This document shows, one piece after another, positions 33,018 through 44,979 of a stretch of DNA of 64,000 nucleotides (positions are counted from its first letter, which is position 1; each line of letters starts with the position of its first letter). The notes below the pieces were generated by a model. It saw only the letters and a list, made by a program, of their open reading frames with translations, ran no database searches and was not told the DNA's origin. A program made the position numbers and the translations under genes. Source of the stretch: Ipomoea triloba (lineage: Eukaryota; Streptophyta; Magnoliopsida; Solanales; Convolvulaceae). Location: positions 22,914,561-22,978,560 of the forward strand of contig NC_044929.1 of NCBI RefSeq assembly GCF_003576645.1, written 5' to 3'.

Positions 33018-34951
33018 GGATTGAACTCAATTTGTTCCCTAGGGTTAGAGCAGATCTATAGGTAAGCTTTCATGGCGAGTAACTGCAAATTCTTAGGTTT
33101 TTCTTTTGTTTTTTTTGAACAAGAGAATATCGGAGAGTGGCAATGTTGAATGGGAGAAATGGAGAATGAAAATTGGAATGGTCCGGTCAACATAGGAGGC
33201 GGGTATATGTGCGATTTCTATGTAAATGGGGAAATTCTCCAAGTTTTAATTACTCTATTTGATATTATATTTTAAGAAAAGTAACAAATTAAAATCCTCA
33301 AAATCTTCCATACTCATCTCTAATATTTGTATCTTCATTAGTAGGAGTATTTTTTTATTTTTGAAAGGAGAATATCAATACATTATAGACAAAGACGGTA
33401 CATGAAGTTACTCGTCACAACTTACTTAGGAACAGCCCCTAGCAACACTATGAGAAACATGATTCGTAGATCGTTTGACAAACTGAAAACAGATATTAGT
33501 AAAGTTACTACATTTTCTTCTACAATTTTTTCGCCAACAATGTCATGCTCTTTTTTGCCATGATTACCATCAACATAGTACGCTTCAATTATGGCAATAC
33601 GGTCTAGACAAAGAAATGCAAAAAAGTAAAGACATTTTAAAACGAAGAGAAAGCTATCACGATTCACGACTACTTTTACGGCGTTATCTTTGTATTGTAA
33701 TCCCTTGCCAAGCTCTAGTTTTCTTAAATAGTCTTTCATACCAGTTGGTGAAGATAATGAATGTTGTATAATTTGTTTAATGCGGAATACAATGTAAAAT
33801 ATTTGACATTGACCATTAATTGACAGTTCAATTAGTCACATAGATAAATTCAACTGAGTTATTATAATTTATATCATTCTGAATGTTCTGTCGAGCCAGG
33901 CGTGCGAGGCTCTTGGGTTGAGAGATTCAAACAAAAGCAAATGTGTTAAAGTAGGATTAGTGGAGTAAGATGTCATCAAAGGTGGAAACCAGTGGTTGAT
34001 TTCCTTTATCTCTGTGTCTCCGGTCCATATTCATGTATGTATAATATATAATTAAAAAAACGACTAATACGACATGTCCGAAAAGTCAATTCATGTTAGT
34101 CCCAGAATAGTGTCGGGACGACCAAATGCGACAGGCAGCCACTGCGGTGGCAACACGAATTTGGAAACAAAGAAAACCAATCTCTGGTGATGGTGACATC
34201 AAATTTTGAAGAAGAAGAATGATCCACCACGAAAGGTTCAAAACTTTCCCCATATCACTAGAACACATTGATTGAGTTTTAACACAGACAAAAAATCAAC
34301 ATGGTTGATTGTTCTAAAGGAATCAATGTTTATTTCTAATTTTATAAATTTCAAACTATCGGGTTATGAACCCATGAGGTACGGTAAAAAAGTCAAGATT
34401 TGACAATAAACAAATAAAAAGTTAACTATCAGTCAAATTGATCGAACATTTGACTTAGTAATCACGATATTCAAAGTTCAATTCCATGTAAGAACTATTT
34501 ATTGACTTGTCGGTGTGAGTCAATAAGTTATGAACAATCTAGGTTGGTTTGCGTCATTTTAATCATTCACCAACTAGGGTTACATGGCGAGTTTCACCCA
34601 AATCTTTGTCCTTCGGGAGTTGTCTAGTGATTTTCTTAGTTTAAGTCAATCAGCTATAGGTAACCTAAGTTAGTGACAGTACACAGGCTCTTGGACCACC
34701 CGAGAGCCATGAATTAATTAAATAAAATCATCTGGGAGAAGCTTCTAATGTTAATGAGCCATGTGCTAAGTACAAACATTAAAATATGAAACTAGATTGA
34801 GTATATGTTTTGCATTCAAATGCTTAAATCTCAAGTTAGCTAATCAGCATTCAGAGTAAAGAAAAAGATTGGACACAAAGCAATATCTCACTGCAGAATC
34901 ATCTGATAAATACATCCAAGAAGATCAGCAAGAAACATACAGATTCAGTAT
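33018..34951. other. Intergenic, MED33 promoter and SINE-like relics
   Basis: The first 200 bases are the likely leader and promoter of the minus-strand MED33 gene. A 105-codon minus-strand frame at 33422-33739 resembles nothing recognised and has no supporting context. SINE-tail phrases (AACAATCTAGGTTGGTTT, CAACTAGGGTTACATGG) lie at about 34510-34680. No other gene is seen. Confidence 0.5.
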
Positions 34952-37540
34952 TCATATTCTCCCGGAATCCAAACACCAACACCGGTAGTTTGATTCAGAA
35001 ATCGCGAGAAGTTCATCGGGTGTCATGCTTCCAAGTTGCCCCGAGCTAAAAGCGCTGAAGCCGGGGGAGCGTTGGGCAGCCAAAGAGGCGAAACTCTGGT
35101 GTTCTTGGGACCTCATTCTCTTGTAAAGCCTCATTGCTGTCACGCTATCTTGGTAGGGATCATGAACACCATCGTGAATATCATACCTGTTGCTCGAAGC
35201 CAAACACTAGTTGATTTCAAAGCTAAAAGTCGAAGAAAATTTAAGACAATATCGCTTTTAAGCATGAAGTAAACAAAGTGAGGTGACTTGCCCTAGATAA
35301 GTCTTGGTAAGATACTTGAGAGAGTGGCTAACAAAATTTGTCTTTGTCAAAGGGCGGTACTTTGATGTATCTCTGCAGAAACAAGAATGGAGAAACGAGT
35401 AGCGTTAATGCAGACCGCACCAGATATTTGTATTCATCAATGATGCAAAATCGAGGAGAAGGGTAGAGGTTTTGAGACTGTATAATTGAATACAAAGACC
35501 AAAGAATCGCCTTTATCTGGATCAGATAATTGCAGTATCTGTGCATAGATAGCGGGGCAACAAGTATTGTTATTGCGTACAAACGTTGGAATTCATCAAT
35601 GATGCAAACACAAACGCATGATTCAGCAGAATGATATATTGGTTTTGGCACGTTATATATAACTGAACACGCTAAAGCACCTTAAAAAGATGTCACACAC
35701 TCACACAGGCATTCCTACCTCAGCAAATGATCGGGATAATGCATTCCTAGGCAATACAAGAACCGGTTAAGGCTATGCCCCACGAGAGCCTTAGCCCTTC
35801 CACCGCCCATTCTCACCTTCGAAATGGACTCCCCGTTATACAAAATCTGTAAAATCTTCTCTCGCACTTCCTCAAGTGGCATCGCATCTCTCATGTGTTC
35901 TTCAGTAATACCAGTGATTTCATACCTAAATGACAACAATGAGGCCAACAAATGAACATGAAACTAAAGACCGTCAATCAAAAGTAATGGATAATGTGAT
36001 GCTAACAGCCACCTAGTACCTACCTATAATCTGTTAAGGAAATATGAGGAACAACATAAGTGTGGAAAACTATGTTCTCGTCCTCATCAACAAGGCATAC
36101 CCTTGCACAGAGATCAAGTGAGCCATCACTCCCCCCACCTACAAGTGCACAACTTATGGCAACTGCTTCCCTACCATGCCCAGAATCACTCTCATCATTT
36201 TCAGGAATTACAGCTAAATTATCATCGATTTGAGGTTCTGTGCAAGGCACCCCAGTTGTGTCCTGCAACAAGTTAACAAAGAATTCAAATATCACATATC
36301 CATGATCTATTTCAACGTGGCAACCCCAGCCAAGTTAATCAGGCAGGCTCGGTAACTTCAACTCCCAGTGGGAGCAGCCTATTAGCCTTCTTTGTTTGAG
36401 CCGATCAGCTATGGGCAACATAAGCTGGTTTACCAGCTAGGGTCACAACCCAGTGCACACCATCAGGTAGTAGCTGTGAATTTCGCTCACGCACAAAGAT
36501 CAAGTGACCCGTCATTCCCCCCACCTACAATTGCACAACCTATGGCAACTGCTTCCGTACCATGCCCAGAATCACTCCCATCATTTACAGGAATTACAGC
36601 TAAATTATCATCAATTTGAGGTTCTATACAAGGCACCCCAGTTGTGTCCTGCTACAAGTTAACAAAGATTTCAAATATCACATATCCATGATCTATTCGT
36701 CAGGCTATTGGCTTGGTGACTTGACTCCTAGTGGGTGAGGCCTACTTGCCTTCTTGGTTTAAACCAGAGTCAATTATGAACAACTTAGATTGATTTCCCT
36801 GCTAGGGTCACAGGTTTACCCAGTTCACGCCATCGAATTTTCCTAGTCACCCAAAACATTAAAAAAAGAGAGATCATGAACTTCTCTATCTCCTTACAAT
36901 AGGTATGGGAGCAGGGAGGCAACATATGTCACTATGCTGGCTAAGACAATCTGAACTGTCAAATATTTTCAAGCACAGAGAACACCCTCTTTCTGCAAAG
37001 ATTCTTGAACAGCAAACCTTGGACAACGGGCCTAAATGTTCAACAAAACAAAGAAATTCAACAAGATTACCCATAAAGATAGCTTTTTTAGCCAAAGGGT
37101 GTTCATAATCATGGCCCAACATCTCACCGGCAATGTGTTCCCTCAGCGATTCAAACGATTTGCATTGCTTTTTGCACACACCACACTTGGGGTCGTGAAC
37201 AGAATGGCAAGAGATTTTCATGTGCTCCACGAGATGTTTCTTTTCCTTGTACTGTTTGAAGCATGCCGGGCACTTGTGTCTGGCATCATTTCACACAAAA
37301 AAAAAAAAAAGACCAAACATTTGAGCCATGTATCAGTGTTTTTCGGTGCGTGCTAGTGGCGTGCTACCAACGATAAATCATTTAAGGGAGAGAGAATGAT
37401 AGTAAATTGTAGAACCTGGTTGTTGTTGGTGTTACAATGGGGAGCTTTGGAGGGTCTCCGTCGGAGTTCAATGTCGCCGGTAGTCCGTCGGCTTCGGAGC
37501 TTTCCTGTTCCGTGAGGATACAGTGATTTCCCGATGACAT
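34952..37540 (-). CDS. C2H2 zinc finger / REXO-like exonuclease-fold protein, degenerate active site
   Basis: Minus-strand exons fit at 37540-37416, 37279-37128, 37031-36898, 36262-36024, 35925-35719, 35372-35292 and 35186-34952, giving 390 aa. The 96-nt intron at 37127-37032 is stop-free and in frame, so retention gives 422 aa. Residues 42-98 hold C2H2-type fingers (HKCPACFKQY...HLVEHM, PKCGVCKKQC...REH). From about 170 follows the RNA exonuclease 4-like fold of the DEDDh family: AVAISCALVGGGSDGSLDLCARVCLVD, TDYRYEITGI, ALVGHSLNRFLYCL, DTSKYRPL and HDPYQDSVTAMRLY. Motif I, normally DCEMVG, reads SCALVG (S174, A176). Motif II has F272 where family members carry Asp. Motif III keeps H321 and D326. 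The protein is therefore probably not an active nuclease. The intron after 35292 uses a GC donor (GG|GCAAGT). Confidence 0.85.
36486..36694 (-). pseudogene. Duplicated partial exon of the exonuclease-like gene
   Basis: This segment repeats exon 4 (36024-36262) and its upstream intron border, with about 90% identity by eye over about 200 bases. On the minus strand it has a splice acceptor (TGTAGCAG) followed by DTTGVPCIEPQIDDNLAVIP and AVAIGCAIVGGGNDGSLDLC. It then breaks off at a TGA two codons later. The sequence after the break overlaps a donor-like GTGAGC. It lies about 390 bases upstream of the intact exon, inside intron 3. Including it would break the reading frame, so it is called a pseudo-exon. 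Confidence 0.8.
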
Positions 37541-37675
37541 TTTTCGGTCAGTCCTAAAAGAAAAAAGAAGGCTCGAATTACAAATTTAATTTATTATAAT
37601 GATACATTTACAATATATAGTATACATAATAACATAAATTAGTGGCAATGTGGTTTAGTGACACGAAGTAAAACT

Positions 37676-37990
37676 GTCAATACGAGTTGACGGAACGGGA
37701 CGGGCCAAAGCTCGGCCCCGTCGCGGACCTAAGTGGAGCGGACTAAACATGCCCGCTCCTTGGCGGGTCCCGCCAAACTTTTTTTTTTAATTTATAATAT
37801 ATAATATATAATATACACTACTTTATAATATATATATAATGTGGTGGGGTCCGCGGGCCACCCCACCAAACCTACGGGTCGAAAAAGCCCACTCTTTGGC
37901 GGGCTTTTATTTTCGAAACCCACCTCCTACCTAAGTAGGGGGCGAGACAGGCCGGCTCGACGGGCTAAATCTATTTTGACGGCTCTAGCA
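37676..37990. mobile_element. GC-rich hAT-like non-autonomous relic
   Basis: The block has GGGCC, GCGGG and CCGC-rich ends (GACGGAACGGGACGGGCC on the left; GGCCGGCTCGACGGGCT on the right). These surround an AT-rich core of TATAATATA repeats (about 37795-37845). CCTAAGTGGAGCGG at the left and CCTAAGTAGGGGGCG at the right are related phrases. The pattern resembles plant hAT-derived repeats, but no clean terminal repeat or target duplication was identified. Confidence 0.45.
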
Positions 37991-39122
37991 TGAAGGGACT
38001 CTCTCATATGAAAGGTTATGGGTTAGAGTCTTATATTGACTCTTTTTATGTTTCAGTCAAATAAAATACATATTATCAAACGCAATACAATACAATTATA
38101 CATAAATACCTTAAAAATTTTCATTTCAACTTAATTAAATACCTTATTCAAACTCATTCCAAACTTCAAAATCTGAATTTAAATTAAATTAGGGTTTTAA
38201 CTTTTATCATTTTAAATTCAATAGGACTTGAGTATATGTAATTTGTGTATAACTTCAACTAGTATTGTCAAAGGTTGACGGGATTAGACGGACCATGAAA
38301 CCTCTAACCCACAATCCACCCCCGACAAGGCACAAGTTAGGTAGAGCCACTAAATTGTTAACCCAATTTGTCTTTATAATGTGGCAGAGCATGACAATAC
38401 AAGCTTAGATCGTTTTGAATATATTAACTTCACCCAATTTCCATTCAAGTAAGCTAACTAGGTTTTCACATTCCAAACACTGATAACGTGGCAGAGCATG
38501 ATAATACAAGTTAACTAGGTTTTCAAATAACAAAATAGAGCTATAAGTTAGCATATCTTGTGCTATTATCAAAAAAAAAAAAAAAAAAAGTAGGTCGATG
38601 CAAAATATTGTTAATGAGAACAGATTTGGGGAGGCTCAACTAACATGTGATCTGACAATGTGCAAGTAACCCTGAGTGTTAGACTCATAGTTTGTAGGTA
38701 GTGAATAAGTTCATAACAGGGATTTATGATTTTACAAAAATAATTTCAATCGCAAACTAATATGAAACTATTAGGTTCGATTTTATTTATACAAAATAAA
38801 TAAAAACTAAAAATAGGGTTATATAATTTATAATATAAACCCAACAATCAAGAAAAAAAAGATGGAGAAGGAGCATAAATTTGAGTTGTGTCACCGTGTG
38901 TACTCACACTCTCATTAAAACCGGTTTGCTACCTCCAAATGGTACTAGGAGCATTGTAACATGAGTCTCTCATAACAAAACGGATTACAATTTAACGTTT
39001 GAGCACTCAAACGAATAAATCTGGCGAACTAAAACAAAGGTCGAGCACTTCACTATTCTACAAAAGTGTTGTCATATTTTACAAGAAAAATGATTTATGA
39101 GAGACGAGATGAAAATCACAAA

Positions 39123-39403
39123 GGCCCTGTTTGGTAAATGGTTGTTGCCTGATTGGGTTGGCTGTTTGGGTTAGAAGGTATGATTTGTTGATAATAATAG
39201 CTGATTGTAGAAAGTTGTTTGATAAATTAGCTGTTAGCTGATAGCTGTTTGGTATAATTTCTTTTCTCAAAAAGCTAATTGAAAAGGCTGCTTTGAGTAA
39301 CCTTTTTAATTTTAGCATTTTGGAATTACAAAAAGCGTATTAACCAAACAACTAATAGTGGTCAAATAAGCTAAAATTGGCTGATTATTTACCAAACAGG
39401 GCC
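39123..39403. mobile_element. MITE with GGCCCTGTTTGGTAAAT terminal repeats
   Basis: Starts GGCCCTGTTTGGTAAAT and ends ATTTACCAAACAGGGCC, a perfect 17-bp terminal inverted repeat, 281 bp overall. CAAAG occurs just outside both ends with a one-base overlap, and may be part of the target duplication. Copies of the same family lie at 20395-20910 and 49298-49603. No coding capacity. It is probably mobilised by a hAT-type or similar transposase, which is an inference. Confidence 0.88.
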
Positions 39404-41930
39404 AAAGTTGTTATCAGGTTAACAAAACAACAATAAACAATCTGCGCAACACTAGGAATGAATAATTAATTTTCGGAACAACATTTTGATTTGCACCCTT
39501 GTTCGGGAGAGAGAACCTCTATGCTATACAATTCAACTTCCATCTAAAAATGTCTTGTATATATAGTTGCATAAATTCACTTTCCAAATTAATGTGGGGC
39601 AAGTGTTTTTTACAAGCATTTTTACCTTCATTTTTCATCTCAAATGAGTCTACTTTGATAATCAATTTATCATTCACCCATTATCTATTTTAAGCGTACG
39701 ATATATTGATTTCTTCGTCTCACTATGAAAAATGTGAAACCAACTTTGACCCAACCCAAATTGAAAGTGAACTCCACCTATATTTGTACCACAAAATAGT
39801 CACTTACAATATCATTTTATACAAAATTCTAATATAATTTTGGGTGTTTCCTCACTTATATTTTAAGAAAACACACACGCTTCAAATATTTAGTGGGCTG
39901 GGCTATGTTTATATGGGCCCTGTGAAGCAGTACTGAATGCGGATTACATGAAGCGGCCCACATTCAAAAGAAACAAAATGAGAAGAATATTAAGTGCAAA
40001 TTTTGTGAACCAATATGACTATAATGAGATTCGACTCTATTAGAAATTAAAGTTTAATATAATTATTGAATACCGAAAAATTGTAGTACTTTATATTATA
40101 TGAACTTATTGACTCTATATTAAATAAATATAACGATCATGAGACAAATAATGATGGCGCGTCAACGATGTAATCTCAACGTAGGAAACTTCTTATAGTT
40201 TTTATGTGAATGTGCTAACTAATCTCGACGTAAGAAGTTTCTTTCCTATACATGGTTTCAATCAAGTAACATTGAAGATCCCTAATCGTTCAAATTAAAG
40301 CGATTAACATGCTTAATCATGTTAAACTTCATATATTCTAGTTAGTATAACATACCATGCATATGTTTGAAGTACCATAATTTTGTGGTCATATATTTGT
40401 TGACTAACATCACAAGATAAACTTCATGTAAATGAAAGTATCATGGGTTTGGACCAGACTTTCTGGTACGGTTCGGCATCATTAACAGTAGAGTAGGATC
40501 ATAAGATGGAATAGCAAGAGATATCTCCAACTAAGAATCCATATTCATATTCATATTCGTGAACTTTAAGACTTTGTGAAACACCCTTAATTAATTACTT
40601 GTAGGAATCTGATACCCACTACCCTTTTTGGTGATCATCATTTGGCATATTACGCAATAATATACGTATTCACTGCCATTGGATGAGAACATTTCCATAT
40701 TTTCAAAAATATGAGGCACAATTTTTGACAAAACATGTGACAAGAACCATCCTACATTTGCAAATTAAAAATCACAAAATATCTAATCGTTATCGATTAG
40801 CGCACCACAAAGGGGTGAGTTACTCGATCAACCCTTCGTATAGTCCACTCGCTCGAACCTAGCACTCACCCTGAACTCATCATATCCCCATCAAATATAA
40901 TATACAATTTGTTGAAAAAACAAGATTAAGAAATCAAGAACAAAGATTAAAACGAATAAGAACACAAGATATATGTGGCTCACCAATGAGTTTACATAAT
41001 ATGTCTATGGAAGTAAACACTTCAGCGGTTAACAGGTTGTGTTAACGGGTTTGATTAGCGGATTGTATCAACGATTTTTAAAAACATGTTTGATAAAATT
41101 TGATGTTTAGGCTGCAATATGCATCATTTCAGTTTTCAATGGTTTGGAGCAAATCGTTATTCCAAACCATTGAATAACCTTTTTTTTTTTTGGCGTTTTT
41201 ATCTTGTTCAAATGTCAAAATGACGAATCCGCTAAAATTTTGATAGATTTGTCATTTACCAAACAAGCCATTACTAATTGTGATATAATACATTTAGGGT
41301 TACAATATCATATTTATATGTAACCCTAACACAATGTATAGTTACAAAATTATCCTTATATTATACCGTGGTGCCACCTCCAATTTGAATGTAAACTCAT
41401 TGAGTCATGCTCCGCTCCTCTCTTAGCTAGCTATTAGTACATTTTCATATATATGCTAACATGTAAAATATTTGATTTATGAAAAAATTTGTTATCGGTA
41501 TCAGAAAATGTGTCATGAGTAAATTCAGCTTGTAGCCCTATTAACAAATTAAGTGTAACATGTAATGATCATAATAACTAATAAGCTATTGGATAACGCG
41601 CAGTTTACGTCAATGCAAGTTCCCAAATGATATGCAGCCAATCAGGCTATCTATATGATCTTTTTCAAAAAGGAAGTTGACGAAAGTGGCGAATTCATTC
41701 GATCCCAAAGCCATTTTTACAGCTTGTCTGGGAACAATAGATTAAGCTAAGAAGAAACACTTTCTTAATCTCCCATTAGGAATAACGTGTGGAAATATGC
41801 AAATATCTTTTTCACACACGACCAAAACCTAGTTAAACCTCCTAAACAATCATTAATCTCCTCGTATTAAATCTCCCGCCCTGTCTCTCCTCTCCTTTCC
41901 ATCACAACAAAGCTAAGCTCTCCATCTTTA

Positions 41931-42473
41931 ATGGCGAAGAACCACTCATCATCCACAGAGGGCGAAGGAGTGTGTGAGCGGCTTTACCGAGCCGTTAATT
42001 GCGGCGGCTCGGCTTTCAAATCCCTCCGCCGCGCCTCTCCTCCTCCTCCCCGGAGCTCCGCCGCGCCGGAGATTCCCGTCGTGTTCAACCACGGCCAAGA
42101 CGTCACCGCCGCCGCAAATGCCGCGGCGGCGGTGGCGAAAAATCCGCCGGCGGCTAAAGAAAAGAGGGTGAGCTTAGCCGTGGCTGAGGATCATCACCAC
42201 CACCATCATAAGCCGCCGCCGAGCGAAGAAAAGCACGGCGGCTATCATCACCATCACGAAGCGCACTTCTCGGATTACATTACTCGCGTGAGGGCGCGGA
42301 TCGGCAGAACGCTGACGCATGGCGGCGGCGGGGAAGGCGGCGGAAATGAGCGGAAGGCGGCGGTGGTGCGGAGGGATAGCTTCAACGATAAAGTTTCTAA
42401 TTATATCCACCGTGCCCGGAACAGTATCCGGGCCACGTCTAACGTGGGGGAAGGTAATAAAAGCAATTATTGA
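41931..42473 (+). CDS. Uncharacterised His-rich plant protein
   Basis: The single-exon frame of 180 residues starts with MAKNHSSSTEGEGVCERLYR at the first ATG after a C/T-rich leader. The family is not securely recognised. An Ala/Pro-rich N-terminal half leads to two His clusters (residues about 87-92 and 105-109). Two related motifs follow: FSDYITRVRARIGRT (about 112-126) and FNDKVSNYIHRARNSIRATSN (about 150-170). Both have the form DYI/NYI-x-R-x-R-x-x-I, an internal duplication. There is no signal peptide or membrane segment. Codons are GC-rich, like the other real single-exon genes here and unlike the flanks. It is probably a soluble basic protein; function unknown. Confidence 0.75.
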   Translation: MAKNHSSSTEGEGVCERLYRAVNCGGSAFKSLRRASPPPPRSSAAPEIPVVFNHGQDVTAAANAAAAVAKNPPAAKEKRVSLAVAEDHHHHHHKPPPSEEKHGGYHHHHEAHFSDYITRVRARIGRTLTHGGGGEGGGNERKAAVVRRDSFNDKVSNYIHRARNSIRATSNVGEGNKSNY

Positions 42474-44286
42474 TTCAAAGAATTGATGGTGACGATTGAA
42501 TCTTGAAGATGATCTGCAGGGTTTGATGGGATTAAGACTGCAGATGTATGTATGTATGTGTGTGTAGTGTATGAATAAAGGTGAGGGTTTTATGTATTTG
42601 TGTTATTGAGAAATTTGATGCCTTGTAATAAAGCCAGCAGGATTGAGGGCTAGTGTGTATTTAATTTTGGGTTCTTTTGTTTATATGGAGTAATTATTTT
42701 TGCACTATATGTGTGGTCCAAACATGCAAAAATCTAGGTAAAATTGGTTTTGTAATCTTAAATGATAAATCATATATATAATTTGAAATGTGTTGTTTGA
42801 CTAGACATCTAGTCTAGGAATAAATTATTGCATGTGCTGGTGTAGGCTGCAAGAGTGATACCAAATCCAAACAAACTCTAAATACCAGATATGAATTGAA
42901 CTAAAATCACAAGGATCAGGGTTGTGAGACCTTGGGAGATAAGCTCAATCCATTGTCGAGAGAGAACGTAACAACACGAATCACCGGCTAAATGCCGCCC
43001 TAAATGATTATTTAGTGCGTTGTTGATATGACCCAGGAAAGTCAATAAGTAGTTTACACTAGGAGTTGAACTTGAAAACTTGTAACATATGCATTGGAAT
43101 CTTGTATTTATTTGATGAATATATTTAGCTTAAACTATGGGGAAATTATAGTGTGTGACAAATAGAGATCAATGAAAATGGGCTAACTAGGCCCCTCCAT
43201 AGGAGCCTATGGCTTGGCCTGGCTTGACCTATATATTTAGTAATTAAAAAGATTAGATTTAAACCTATATTTAAAGCATGTTTAGTTAAATAGGTCCATG
43301 CCTATATGTTTAAGACTTGGCATTCAAGCCTACATGCTTGAACTTGGATAGTTATAAGGTAGACCCGGGTCCAAAATACACAATTTATATATTAAATGTT
43401 AATAATTTACATAATATTTAGTAGAATTCTAAATTGTAACACATATAAAATACATTATTCTAACTAATAAAATATATTGTTTTATTCCAAAATGTTCACC
43501 ATTCTAACAGCGTGCGGAACTATGAATCTTTTTTTAATATCAAAACGGCGTCATTTTGAACCGTAGTCCACGTAATTATGTCGACCGTAATTTTCCCTAT
43601 GTTAGCATACCGCAACCTATAATTGTGTTGACACGACTCACTTAACATTATTGGATGGAATATGTTTGTTATGTAGTATATATAGGGCAAAGTATAACAA
43701 GCTCAAGTAGCCATTTTTACTTAATTGTAGAATCTTGGGCCAATTCAAGGACCAAAATTAAATGTTGGGGTTTTAATGACATTATGTTGATGAGATTGTT
43801 TATGGGCTTGATATTGGTTTGCTATGTGGGGAAATCAAATGTTTACTTGTATGCCTACTCCAATGGCCCAAACCTTTAAGAGTTTAAGGCATTTTCATTT
43901 AATTGGAGTTTGTTGAGGAAAAAAAAATTCCGTTTGATATTTTTTTGTTGTTGATATTGTAATTATCCATTTATCCGTTGGTTTGATATTGTTTAAAAAA
44001 AATAAAAATCTGTTTGATATATAAACACACTATGCCTTTGAAATGAAAATTATAATTATATTGCATACAATAAGTAACTTAACTAATAATTCTGCTTCAA
44101 TTCAGAGAAGTTGATCAAGGGGTGACACAACCAACTTTATATTGTTGATACACAATTACACACAATATAGCATTTTCATATATATTTTCTTATTCTTAAA
44201 CTATTTATTGCATTCGACTGCTATAATTATCATGTCGGGTTGAGAATATTAAACTCTATATTATTATAGTTTAGGTGAAAATGTAC

Positions 44287-44291
<5 letters not shown>

Positions 44292-44333
<42 letters not shown>

Positions 44334-44334
44334 T
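44292..44334. repeat. (ATT)n microsatellite
   Basis: About 14 uninterrupted ATT trinucleotide repeats. Confidence 0.95.
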
Positions 44335-44830
44335 TATATAGAGTATATATTCTGAATGTAAGTAAAAGTTGACTTGAGCCAGTTCAAAGGGCTGGATCAA
44401 GTGAGGGCATTAATCATGATCACACATATATAATTAGAAAGTGTCCATTGTCGTTTCGAACGTTGAAAAGCAAAAACATCTTTATTTATTTATTTATTTT
44501 CCAATTAACGTAAGTCAATTTGGAGAGGAAAGTGACATGTTTTTTATTCTTAATTTTCTGCAAATGGAAGCGTCAACTCATGGCAAGATCCGAGCAAGCA
44601 ATCATGCGCTGCTTTCGTAATTCTATAGTATTATTTTTGGAGTTGAATTTTGTAAAATTATTTCTGTTGTTTAATTAGTTTAACGTCGGTGCCTCTTCTC
44701 TCAATCAATGTACTTACATTGGCATGCCACCGAATATTCTTTATTAGATCAAAGGGTGTTGATAATAATTGATATAATTGTCGGGCGGATGTCAGTAAGG
44801 ATCAAATTAAGCATCATGTAGCTGATGAAT

Positions 44831-44979
44831 TGTTAGATAGAGACCGGTAAAAGGTCAATTCAAGTCGGTCAAGTTCAACACCCGAACTCTTGAAAATGTG
44901 TAGCAGTATAAAGAAATAAAGTTACGCCCTTGTTACGAGCTATGACATTTGGTGTAATGTTAAACGCTTGATCCTAACA
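44831..44979 (+). mobile_element. TRIM solo LTR relic
   Basis: Starts TGTTAGATAG and ends CTTGATCCTAACA, and contains TTACGAGCTATGACATTTGG, the same phrase as in the TRIM LTRs at 22315-22863. No second LTR or primer-binding site follows, so it is a solo or decayed copy. Confidence 0.6.

Larger units (their letters stand above)
37541..41930. other. Intergenic with transposon relics
   Basis: No gene is supported. It holds a GC-rich hAT-like relic at 37676-37990 and a MITE at 39123-39403. A further possible MITE relic lies near 41040-41275, with ACATGTTTGATAAA on one side and TTTACCAAACAAGCC on the other. A poly-A run sits at 38571-38589. The last 150 bases before 41931 are C/T-rich and likely leader of the following gene. 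Confidence 0.5.

Noticed and set aside
33422..33739. 105-codon minus-strand frame
   Set aside because: No recognised family, and no composition difference from the AT-rich surroundings. Hydrophobic residues are expected from AT-rich sequence.
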